A stretch of 64,000 nt of DNA, taken from NCBI GenBank assembly GCA_965243095.1, contig OZ251530.1:1984001-2048000 (forward strand), in the 5' to 3' direction. The notes under the pieces were generated by a model. The model had not been told where the DNA came from. It worked only from the letters and a program-made list of their open reading frames with translations, and ran no database searches. This DNA is from VXYL01 sp965243095 (GTDB lineage: Bacteria > Pseudomonadota > Gammaproteobacteria > Pseudomonadales > Azotimanducaceae). Below are positions 51,269 through 59,147 of this stretch, one piece after another; the first letter of the stretch is position 1; every line of letters begins with the position of its first letter. The position numbers were made by a program, and so were the translations under genes.

Positions 51269-51967
51269 ATGCCAGCCAACACCGTGTTGCTCGTCGAGGA
51301 CGAAACGGACATCCGCGAGATGCTCACCTTCTCGCTGGAGCGCGCCGGCTTCGACGTGGCCCCCGCGGAAACCGCCGAACGGGCCTTGGAGATCTTGGAC
51401 GGGCCGCCGCCGGCCCTGGTGATCATCGACTGGATGCTGCCCGGCATGAGCGGCGTGGAACTGGCGCGCCGGCTGCGCCGGGACGCGCTGACGCGGGAAC
51501 TGCCCCTGCTCATGCTCACGGCGCGCGGCGAGGAGGCCGACAAGCTGAAGAGCTTCGACGCCGGCATCGACGACTACATGACCAAGCCCTTTTCGCCCCG
51601 CGAGCTCATCGCCCGCATCAAGGCGCTGCTGCGGCGCAGCGGCCAGCCGGAGGATGGTGTGCTGGCGTTGGGGCGGCTGAAGTTGGACACCCGCGGCCAC
51701 CAGGTGGCCGTGGACGAGGAGCGCGTTCCCATGGGCCCCACCGAGTTCCGCCTGCTGGAATTGCTGATGCGCAATCCCGAACGCGCCTTCGACCGCGGCC
51801 AGTTGCTGGACCGTGTGTGGGGGCGCAACGTCTATGTGGAAGAACGCACCGTGGATGTGCATGTGCTGCGGCTGCGGCGGGCGCTGTCGCCGTTCGGCAT
51901 GGACAAGACGGTTGAGACCGTGCGCGGCGTGGGCTACCGCCTTGCGCCGCAGGTGGCGGCCGGCTAA
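51269..51967 (+). CDS. phoB: Phosphate regulon response regulator PhoB
   Basis: The 232-residue protein has a receiver domain (D54 in LVIIDWMLPGMSGVELARRLR, K near 106 in YMTKPFSPRELIAR) and a winged-helix output domain ending LDRVWGRNVYVEERTVDVHVLRLRRALSPFGMDKTVETVRGVGYRL, the OmpR/PhoB group. Neighbour order with a membrane kinase supports PhoB. A Pho box upstream suggests autoregulation. Confidence 0.95.
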   Translation: MPANTVLLVEDETDIREMLTFSLERAGFDVAPAETAERALEILDGPPPALVIIDWMLPGMSGVELARRLRRDALTRELPLLMLTARGEEADKLKSFDAGIDDYMTKPFSPRELIARIKALLRRSGQPEDGVLALGRLKLDTRGHQVAVDEERVPMGPTEFRLLELLMRNPERAFDRGQLLDRVWGRNVYVEERTVDVHVLRLRRALSPFGMDKTVETVRGVGYRLAPQVAAG

Positions 51968-51990
51968 CGGCGGATGGCGGCCGCGGCGGG

Positions 51991-53322
51991 GTGATCGACT
52001 CGGGCCGCCGGCACGGCAACATCGCTGCCAACGCGCTGCTAGCGCTCGCGTGCTTGGCGGTTGGCATCGGCGCAGGTGTGTTGGCCAACAGCCTGCCGTG
52101 GGGTGTGGTGGCCGCGCTCTGCGTTTGGCTGGCGGCGAGCACGCTGCGTGGCCGCTACTTCCGCCGCTGGGCGCGGGCGCCGCTCGCCCGGCCGCGTCTC
52201 GTCGCTTCCCCTTGGCAAACGCCGGCGGAACGGCTGCACGCGTCGCTGCATCGTTCCCGCGGATTGGCCAAACGCCTCATCTTGGAACTGCGCTGGTTGC
52301 AGGGCACCTTGGACTCCATGCCCGACGGCTGGATCGTGCTGCTGCCGGACGGCACCGTCGAAGCCGTAAATCAAAGCGCCCGCCGGCTGCTCGGTCTCGC
52401 CCGCAACGATCGACGCCGCCGTTTGCCGGATTTGGTGCGCGACCCGGCCGTCGGCGCGCTGGTGCGCGGCCAGGTGGAGGACGGCATCGTCGAACTGCCC
52501 TCGCCGGTGGAGGAGGGCCGGCGTTTGGAACTGCGCCACCTGCCGGTGGACGCCGACCGCTCCATCATCCTCATCCGCGACGTGACCATGCTCGACCGCC
52601 TGCTCACCATGCGCCAGGACTTCATCGCCAACGTCTCCCACGAGCTGCGCACGCCGCTGACGGTGATCATCGGCTATCTCGAAGCGCTGGAAGACGAGGA
52701 AATCGACCGCGAGACGCTTCGCCAGCTGCTTGGCCGCCTGCAATCGCCGGCGGATCGGATGAAGGCGCTGGTGGAGGATCTGCTCACCCTGACGCGCTTG
52801 GAATCCTCGCCCATGCCCGGCAGGGACGACATAGAAAGGGTGCTGCCGGCCGCCATGCTGGAGTCCGCGGTGAACGAGGCGCGGCAGCTAGCCACCGCGG
52901 CGCACGACATCGTGCTGGAGGCGGACGCGGAGTTGCCCGCCAACGCCGTGCCCAGCGAACTGCACAGCGCGTTCTTCAACCTGATCGCCAACGCCATCCG
53001 CTACAGCCCGGACGGCGGCGTCGTCAACGTGCGCTGGAAGGCCGGGCGACGCGGCCCGCGCTTCGAGGTGGAGGATCGCGGCCTCGGCATCCCGCCGGAG
53101 CACATCTCGCGCCTCACCGAGCGCTTCTACCGCGTGGACCTAGCCAACAGCCGGGTGCGCGGCGGCACCGGCCTCGGCCTCGCCATCGTCAAGCACATCC
53201 TGCGCCGCCACCGCACGCGCTTGGAGGTGGAGAGCCAACTCGGCGAGGGCAGCCTGTTTTCGTTCGAGCTGCCGTTGATGTTCCCGGAAGCCGCCGCCAA
53301 CCCGACCCAAGCCGACCGGTAG
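51991..53322 (+). CDS. phoR: Phosphate regulon sensor kinase PhoR
   Basis: The 443-residue kinase has two short N-terminal spans (NIAANALLALACLAVGIGAGVLA and GVVAALCVWLAASTL) with almost no periplasmic loop, a PAS-like region (about 105-190), the phospho-acceptor H217 in FIANVSHELRTPLTVIIGYLEAL, and N, G1 and G2 boxes in FFNLIANAIRYSP, EDRGLGIPPEHI and GGTGLGLAIVKHI. This layout is that of PhoR. GTG 51991 lies 23 bases after phoB. No pst genes are in view. Confidence 0.94.
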   Translation: MIDSGRRHGNIAANALLALACLAVGIGAGVLANSLPWGVVAALCVWLAASTLRGRYFRRWARAPLARPRLVASPWQTPAERLHASLHRSRGLAKRLILELRWLQGTLDSMPDGWIVLLPDGTVEAVNQSARRLLGLARNDRRRRLPDLVRDPAVGALVRGQVEDGIVELPSPVEEGRRLELRHLPVDADRSIILIRDVTMLDRLLTMRQDFIANVSHELRTPLTVIIGYLEALEDEEIDRETLRQLLGRLQSPADRMKALVEDLLTLTRLESSPMPGRDDIERVLPAAMLESAVNEARQLATAAHDIVLEADAELPANAVPSELHSAFFNLIANAIRYSPDGGVVNVRWKAGRRGPRFEVEDRGLGIPPEHISRLTERFYRVDLANSRVRGGTGLGLAIVKHILRRHRTRLEVESQLGEGSLFSFELPLMFPEAAANPTQADR

Positions 53323-53324
53323 CG

Positions 53325-55310
53325 CTACGGCAGATCCATCGCCGGATTGCCGTCGAAGAAGTCGAACGGCAGCAGCTCGAAGCTCTGCCACATCACCGGC
53401 ATCACCGGCCAATCCTCGCTGCGCGGCGCGTGGTGCATGCCGACGGTGTGCCACAGCACGATGTCCGCGTCGCGCACCTTGCGGTTCGCGGCCGTCCAGC
53501 TTGGCAGCCCCATGCCCGGTTCGCTCAACGTGGGGTGATCGCCGGCCGCCCAGCGTTCCCGCTCGCGGTGCGGGGTCACCCAAAGATGGTGATCGATGAA
53601 GCCGACGCGGCGGCGCGGGTAGTCGTCCGCGCTCAGCAGCGTGTGCGCGTTGCCGCCCGGCTTGAGTTGATAGCTCGTCGGATAGCCAACGCGGTTCTTC
53701 GCCGCGCTGCTCAGCACGCGCCACAGCGCCGGGCGACGCAGGTCGATGTCCAGCTGGGCGTCCTCCTCGCGCTCGGCGATGCGCGGCCGTTTCACCCAGA
53801 TGCTGCGGCGCGGATGCTCCGCCGGCAGGGTTTCGGTGACCAGGCGATCCGCCACGAAGCGGTTTTTCGCGCCGTCCACGTCCACATCGAGGCGAAAGCT
53901 GAAGTAGTGGTCGTGATTCACCGCCACCACGCCGCGGTCCACGAAGTGGCCGTAGGCGTCCGCGCCGTCGTTGCGTTTGCTATCCGCGCGCTCGACGCCG
54001 GCGGCCTTCACCTCCACGATGCCGGTGGCGCCGATCGCGACGCGAATGGAACCGTCTTGGCGGAAAACCCAGTCCAACAGGTAGTCGTAGTTGCCGATGG
54101 TCATGGCCGAGCGCACCACCAGATCGCGGGCGGCGCGGCTCTCCGGCTTGCCCGACCAGTGACGCCAAGCCGGATCGCCAATCTCCCGCTCGAACAGGCA
54201 GATGGTGCGCGGCACGGAATACGGCCGGCCGTCCCCGCCCGGGCGCACTTCGTCGAAATACACGGCGTGCTGCGGGCAATCCCGGCCGCGCAGCAGCGAT
54301 TCGGTCAAGCCGACGGCGGAGAACTCGCCGGAATCGATGAAGTTGCGCGCGTACCAGCCGAACGATGGATCCATGTACGGCACGAAAATCTCGGACAGAT
54401 GGCCTTCGTACAACACTGACCGTTCTTTCCCGTTCGCCACATAGCGCACGAGCGAGAGCACCATGCCGGCGCGCGCATCCGGGCGCAGGTGAAATCGCCA
54501 GTTTTGCCAACGCACCCGGTAGCCCTCGATCTCGAAGCCGGGCCCCAGCGGCTGGCTGACGCGCAGCGGGCCGGGAACTTCGCGGGGAACGTCGCCGGGT
54601 TCCGAGTAGAACTCCGCCTCGGTCGTCGTCACCGGCGTGGCGCCTTCGTCCACCACGCGCAGCACGGTTTCCGCGCGCAGGTCCACCACCGCCGTCAACC
54701 CCTCCACTTCGCGCATCCAGGTGTTGCGCACGCCGCGCACGTCCTTGCACCGCACATGGCCGATGCGCCGGCCGCGCTGCTCCTCGGTGCCGTAGTACCC
54801 CGCCGGCAGCGTGTCACATTCAAGAAACAGCGTGTCCGTGATGCCCCGCTTGGCGAGGCCGGCCAGAAAGTCCGGGTGCTTCAACACCTTGCCCGCGACT
54901 TTGCCGAACTCCTCGCCCAGCCAATTGGGCTCCGCGTCTTGCAGCGCTTCCCAAGAAACGAGCTTGTCCGCGCGCAGATCGACGAGCGCCTCGAACGCCT
55001 CATCACCCTGCCGCGCCAGCGCGTACACCGTGCGCGGAATCGGCTTGCCGGGCCGCCAGCGCAACACGTCCCGCTTGCTCGGCTCGCGCAAGCCGAAGCG
55101 TGCGAAGCGGGTGTGCTCGTCCAGCTTGCCGGCCTCCCGCAACACCCCCAACGCCTGCCAGTATTCCTTGAAGCTCAGTGGGTCCAGGGGGTGCGTGGCG
55201 GCGTTAACGGCCACACCGCCGATGGCGAGCAGCAGCATGGCGAACAGACGCATCCGGCCAAGAGCGCTGTCGCCGCAAGCCCGCTTCCGGGCTGTCGCAT
55301 TATTCGGCAT
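53325..55310 (-). CDS. Copper amine oxidase (primary-amine oxidase)
   Basis: The mature enzyme would be periplasmic: a signal follows a long basic N-terminus (MRLFAMLLLAIGGVAVNAATHP). From ATG 55310, which has GAGGCGGGA upstream, it is 661 residues. The quinone cofactor motif is TIGNYDY (Tyr near 408), the base Asp may lie in VYFDEVRPGG, and copper ligands are H466 and H468 in VVAVNHDHYFSFRLDVD and a third His in VGMHHAPRSEDWPVMP. It oxidises primary amines to aldehydes with ammonia and H2O2 release. Its 3' end meets phoR with two bases between. Confidence 0.93.
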   Translation of the reverse strand: MPNNATARKRACGDSALGRMRLFAMLLLAIGGVAVNAATHPLDPLSFKEYWQALGVLREAGKLDEHTRFARFGLREPSKRDVLRWRPGKPIPRTVYALARQGDEAFEALVDLRADKLVSWEALQDAEPNWLGEEFGKVAGKVLKHPDFLAGLAKRGITDTLFLECDTLPAGYYGTEEQRGRRIGHVRCKDVRGVRNTWMREVEGLTAVVDLRAETVLRVVDEGATPVTTTEAEFYSEPGDVPREVPGPLRVSQPLGPGFEIEGYRVRWQNWRFHLRPDARAGMVLSLVRYVANGKERSVLYEGHLSEIFVPYMDPSFGWYARNFIDSGEFSAVGLTESLLRGRDCPQHAVYFDEVRPGGDGRPYSVPRTICLFEREIGDPAWRHWSGKPESRAARDLVVRSAMTIGNYDYLLDWVFRQDGSIRVAIGATGIVEVKAAGVERADSKRNDGADAYGHFVDRGVVAVNHDHYFSFRLDVDVDGAKNRFVADRLVTETLPAEHPRRSIWVKRPRIAEREEDAQLDIDLRRPALWRVLSSAAKNRVGYPTSYQLKPGGNAHTLLSADDYPRRRVGFIDHHLWVTPHRERERWAAGDHPTLSEPGMGLPSWTAANRKVRDADIVLWHTVGMHHAPRSEDWPVMPVMWQSFELLPFDFFDGNPAMDLP

Positions 55311-55414
55311 GGTCCCGCCTCGCAAACAGATGTGCGAGGCATGATAGGCGAAAGCGCACCTGCTGGCGGAAGCCGATCAGCCGGGGGGTGTACGACGAAC
55401 TTTGGTGACGGCGG

Positions 55415-55440
55415 CTGGGAGCGCGGGCGTCTCGCCCGCC
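55415..55440. repeat. Palindromic repeat family B, single unit
   Basis: CTGGGAGCGCGGGCG followed by TCTCGCCCGCC is a single copy of the family B palindrome found paired at 4497 and 18631. It lies in the gap between the amine oxidase and the methyltransferase. Thirty bases earlier GGGTGTACGAC repeats the tip of the ISKra4 element's end, perhaps by chance. Confidence 0.78.
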
Positions 55441-55476
55441 ATGCAGGCGGAACGCCTGCTTTCCCTTGCGAGAGAG

Positions 55477-58260
55477 TCAGCCTGCTTCGCCGGGCACCCG
55501 AAACACCTTCATCACCTCGTCGCCGAGGTGGTTGATCACCTTCACGGCGATGCGGCCGGACTTCGGTTTGGCGAAGGGGCGGGAGGTGTCGCTGTGGAGC
55601 GTGGCCCAGGCGTCGGCGTTGATTTCGGCCTTCAGCGTGGTTTTCAAGGATTTGTACGGGTCGCTGGCGCCGAGGAAATACGCTTGGCGGACGAAGAAGC
55701 TCTCTTGGTTGTAGTCCGTGTCCACGAACCAGCAGGCGATGCCGCTGGCCGAGTCGCTGCGGATTTCGCCGCTGGCGGGGTGGTACACGTCCACGCCGTT
55801 GATCTTCACCTGCAGGCGTTCGTCGTCGGCGCCGCCGTTCGCCGGCAGGATGTCGATGTCCGGCTCGCCGAAGACCACGAACAGATTGGCGCCGGACGTC
55901 TTCTTGAAGTCCTGCGCCATGTGCAGGTCCGCGTTCATGCGCGCTTTGAGGATGGGCACGCGGCCGAGCTTGGCGAACTCGGAGGCCGTGGCGTCGTAGT
56001 TGAAGGCGCAGGCGATCAACACGTCGAAGCCGGCGTCCGCCGCCTCGCGTGCGGCTTCCACCAGATCCGGGCGCGACACAGTGCCGAACTCCGGCCCGAC
56101 GAAGACGGCCGCCCGCGTCTCGCCGCCACCCTCGCCTTCCGTGTAGCGCCCTTCGGCGCAGACCATCGCGCCGGGCCACGGCGCAAGCGAGGCGAAGACG
56201 ATGCGATCCTCCTTGTGAACTTGCTGTACGCCCGCGGCGCGCAGATTCTCCAGGATGACGTCCGCGAAATCCGGCTTGCCGTTGCCCACTTGGTACTCGG
56301 CGCGTTCGTCTTGAACCTCGTCATCCGCGGCCAACGTGCGATGCGGCGACAGGCTCTCGACGGTGAACGGCCCGGCCACGCGCACCCGCTTGTTGTCCTC
56401 GAAGGGCTTGTCGTAGAGCGTCTCGTAGTCCGCCTTGGCGGCGATGGAGGCGTCGATGGCTTGCTGACGGGCGATGCGGTGTTGCCACCATTCGGCGTGG
56501 AGTTGTTTCGTTTCGCTCGGCCACTCGTCGCTCGCTTCGCGGGGAATCTGCCACTCTTCCCACTGCTCGTCCAACGCTTGGTTGAGCGCTGCCCGCAGCG
56601 GTTCGAGCTTGGCTTGGTATTCGTCGTGGACAACGTCGATCTCGGCGTTGTTGGCGATGGACTTGAGCGTGATGTGCGGCACCCGCTCGTACACGAAACC
56701 TTGGCGGACCGAACAGCGGGTTGCCGCCTCGGACGGCGCTGTCCCGGAGAGCTCGGCTTCCTTGGCCTGGCCTGCGGGTGAATCCGCCAGCAGGTAGTAG
56801 GGATAGCGAGCGCCCATGATGCGGGCACGGGCCAAGGCGAGCGCGACGCGGGACGTGTCGATGGTGATCCAGCGGCGGCCCCACTGCTCCGCGACGTAGG
56901 CAGTGGTGCCGGAGCCGCAGGTGGGGTCTAGGACGAGGTCGCCGGGGTCCGTAGCCATCAGCATGCATCGCGCTATGATTTTCTCATGCGTCTGCACTAC
57001 ATAGACTTTTGTGTCCGAAAAGCCAGCCGCCGTATCTGTCCATGTGTTTTCCATTTGACGTGTCGGAGCATCATCGAAAAACTGTCTGTAGTATGTGGAC
57101 ACACCAAGATATAGAAGACGGTTTGCCTTGATTAGCCGTTGCATTCCTTCCATATTCGTGCGCCAACTCTTCCTACCAGTTGGTCGAACGGTCCTTCCTA
57201 GAAAGTCGAACTCATAAATGCATGTAGGTGTGTACCCAGATGAGTACAAGCTCGACCTTTTGAATACACCAGTCGACTCGCTCGGCGGTCCATTTAGCTT
57301 TTCGTAGTAGCCCGATCCATCGTCGCGGAAGGAAAACTCTGGTTCATCCTCCATCGGCCTAGGCACTTGAACATTTCGGTACTTTACCTGAGACTTGTCC
57401 TTTGCGTACCACACGACGTAATCGTATACGTTCGACAACCCACGCGAACCCAATGGTGTCAAGGCACGGTAGTGGATTATCGAGAAGAAATTGTCCTCTC
57501 CAAACACCTCATCCATCACCGTCCGCACGCGATGCACATTCTCGTCCCCAATCTGCACGAACACCGACCCACTCTCCGTCAACAGATCCCGCGCCACCGT
57601 CAACCGATCGCGCAGGTAGGTCAGATACGAGTGGATCCCATCCCGCCAAGTGTCCCGAAACGCCTTGACCTGCTCCGGTTCGCGGGTCATGTGTTCGGCC
57701 TTGCCATCCTTCACGTCGCGGCTGGTGGTGGACCACTGGAAGTTGGAGTTGAACTTGATGCCGTAGGGCGGGTCGATGTAGATGCACTGCACCTTGCCGC
57801 GCAAGCCCTCGCGCTCGGCTAGGGACGCCATCACCTGCAGGCTGTCGCCGAGGATCATGCGGTTCGTCCAGTTGGCGTCGTGCTGGTAGAACTCGGTGCG
57901 GGCGTTGTCGTCCGGCAACCCGTTGAAGTCCGCGAACAAATCCACCTGCGGTTCCGCCGCCGCCTGATCCACCTTGCTGCGCCGCGCCAAGTCGTCGATC
58001 AGCACCTTCGGCTGCACCTTCTCCTGAATGAACAGCGGCGGCGCCGGCACCACCAGATCCTGCCAATCCTGCTCGTCCTTCCCCCGCCAAACCAACTGCG
58101 GATCCAAATCCCGATTCCGCCGCCCATACCTCACCGGCACCGCCTTCCGCTCCCCTTCCTCCAGCACCCCCTGATGTTCCGCCGTGGGAATGTTCTTCCG
58201 CGACGCCTCCCCATGCCTAAGCGCCGTCACCTGCTTGGGCTTTTTCGGTCTCCGCGCCAT
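55477..58260 (-). CDS. Type III restriction-modification methyltransferase (Mod)
   Basis: The 927-residue protein is a beta-class adenine-N6 methyltransferase: catalytic CIYIDPPYGIKFNSNFQ near 160-175 precedes the AdoMet site LVLDPTCGSGTTAYVAEQWGRRW near 442-463. Between them (about 250-430) lies a large target-recognition domain. A long C-terminal part with FDVLIACAFNYDATASE and FFVRQAYFLGASDPYKSLKTTLKAE is common in Mod proteins of this group. Start ATG 58260 shares one base with the TGA of the preceding Toprim gene, so it is translationally coupled. An alternative start at 58323 would overlap that gene. The recognition domain has much lower GC than its surroundings. Confidence 0.93.
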   Translation of the reverse strand: MARRPKKPKQVTALRHGEASRKNIPTAEHQGVLEEGERKAVPVRYGRRNRDLDPQLVWRGKDEQDWQDLVVPAPPLFIQEKVQPKVLIDDLARRSKVDQAAAEPQVDLFADFNGLPDDNARTEFYQHDANWTNRMILGDSLQVMASLAEREGLRGKVQCIYIDPPYGIKFNSNFQWSTTSRDVKDGKAEHMTREPEQVKAFRDTWRDGIHSYLTYLRDRLTVARDLLTESGSVFVQIGDENVHRVRTVMDEVFGEDNFFSIIHYRALTPLGSRGLSNVYDYVVWYAKDKSQVKYRNVQVPRPMEDEPEFSFRDDGSGYYEKLNGPPSESTGVFKRSSLYSSGYTPTCIYEFDFLGRTVRPTGRKSWRTNMEGMQRLIKANRLLYLGVSTYYRQFFDDAPTRQMENTWTDTAAGFSDTKVYVVQTHEKIIARCMLMATDPGDLVLDPTCGSGTTAYVAEQWGRRWITIDTSRVALALARARIMGARYPYYLLADSPAGQAKEAELSGTAPSEAATRCSVRQGFVYERVPHITLKSIANNAEIDVVHDEYQAKLEPLRAALNQALDEQWEEWQIPREASDEWPSETKQLHAEWWQHRIARQQAIDASIAAKADYETLYDKPFEDNKRVRVAGPFTVESLSPHRTLAADDEVQDERAEYQVGNGKPDFADVILENLRAAGVQQVHKEDRIVFASLAPWPGAMVCAEGRYTEGEGGGETRAAVFVGPEFGTVSRPDLVEAAREAADAGFDVLIACAFNYDATASEFAKLGRVPILKARMNADLHMAQDFKKTSGANLFVVFGEPDIDILPANGGADDERLQVKINGVDVYHPASGEIRSDSASGIACWFVDTDYNQESFFVRQAYFLGASDPYKSLKTTLKAEINADAWATLHSDTSRPFAKPKSGRIAVKVINHLGDEVMKVFRVPGEAG

Positions 58261-59147
58261 CAGCTGGAACTCCCGGCCGTAGCCGCTGTTGCGCCGTTGT
58301 TCTCTCTGCCGGCGCTTTGCCAAGGCACAGATACCAGAAAGGACGCCAAGACGTTGGCCGCGCTGGAAAGCCTGTATTGCTCCTTCGGCAAGCCTTGTCG
58401 GGCAAGAACGGTTGCCATTGGCCGCCCGGGGTGATCGAACTGTCCAGCAGCGGTGATCACCGCCTTGAGCCGTCGTGCGTCGTTGCTCGATACAGCGTCC
58501 GCTGGCTTGCTGTTCCGGTCAATAAACGCATGCGCGGCAGTGTAGCGATCGGGCCACTCCGCTGCGACCATCGGTGCAACATGGTGTTCGAGCGTACCCG
58601 TCTCCCCGTCGTCGCCGTGGAACACATAGAGACCCACGGGCGCTTGTTCAGTTCTCACCCACCGGGCGTGGCCAGTGTCGCCGAGGCCGCCGTAGTACGC
58701 CCCGTAGGCACTCCGAAATGCGGAGACTGTCGCGTTGATCCCCTCGTCGTTCGCATCGAACAAGAACGCCGCCGCGTGTTGCGTCACATCGAAGTCGCCA
58801 GCGCTCATCAATACGTCCACGTATCGAACAAGCCTCAAAACCGCCTCCACCCGGTGTTTGCCACCCACTCGAATCAGCGCGAACATCACGTCCTTCGCCG
58901 CGTCGGCAACGATGGACTCGAACTGCGGAGTGGGCGGATAGTCGTCTTGGAGCGCAAGGTCTTCTACGGCGAATTCTTGGAATCTCCGTGCGATCAATCC
59001 GGTCGGCACCAAACGACTGGCGCCGAATGGCGAAGGAAGTTCGCGGATCGGCCGGTCGATCCTCTCGCAGTTGGCGCAAGCGCCCAAGCTCCGTTCGACA
59101 AAGACGACATCGTGAGTGCCCTCGCAAAACACCAGCACCGCCTTCAC
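58260..59147 (-). CDS. Toprim-domain nuclease-like protein (DUF3226-like)
   Basis: The 295-residue protein begins KAVLVFCEGTHDVVFVERSL, the Toprim glutamate motif (E9-G10, D13), and has the DxD motif AAAFLFDANDEGINATVSAF (D131, D134, G136). Its C-terminal half (LYVFHGDDGETGTLEHHVAPMV; KAVITAAGQFDHPGRPMATVLARQGL; VLASFL) matches the pattern of DUF3226-type Toprim proteins that partner ABC-class ATPases. Its ATG overlaps the ATPase stop (ATGA) and its TGA overlaps the methyltransferase ATG. By analogy with OLD and PARIS it should be the nuclease effector gated by the ATPase; that is inference. Confidence 0.85.
   Translation of the reverse strand: MKAVLVFCEGTHDVVFVERSLGACANCERIDRPIRELPSPFGASRLVPTGLIARRFQEFAVEDLALQDDYPPTPQFESIVADAAKDVMFALIRVGGKHRVEAVLRLVRYVDVLMSAGDFDVTQHAAAFLFDANDEGINATVSAFRSAYGAYYGGLGDTGHARWVRTEQAPVGLYVFHGDDGETGTLEHHVAPMVAAEWPDRYTAAHAFIDRNSKPADAVSSNDARRLKAVITAAGQFDHPGRPMATVLARQGLPKEQYRLSSAANVLASFLVSVPWQSAGRENNGATAATAGSSS

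Noticed and set aside
55383..55400. GGGTGTACGAC resembling an ISKra4 terminus
   Set aside because: Only 11 bases match and no second end or transposase fragment is visible.
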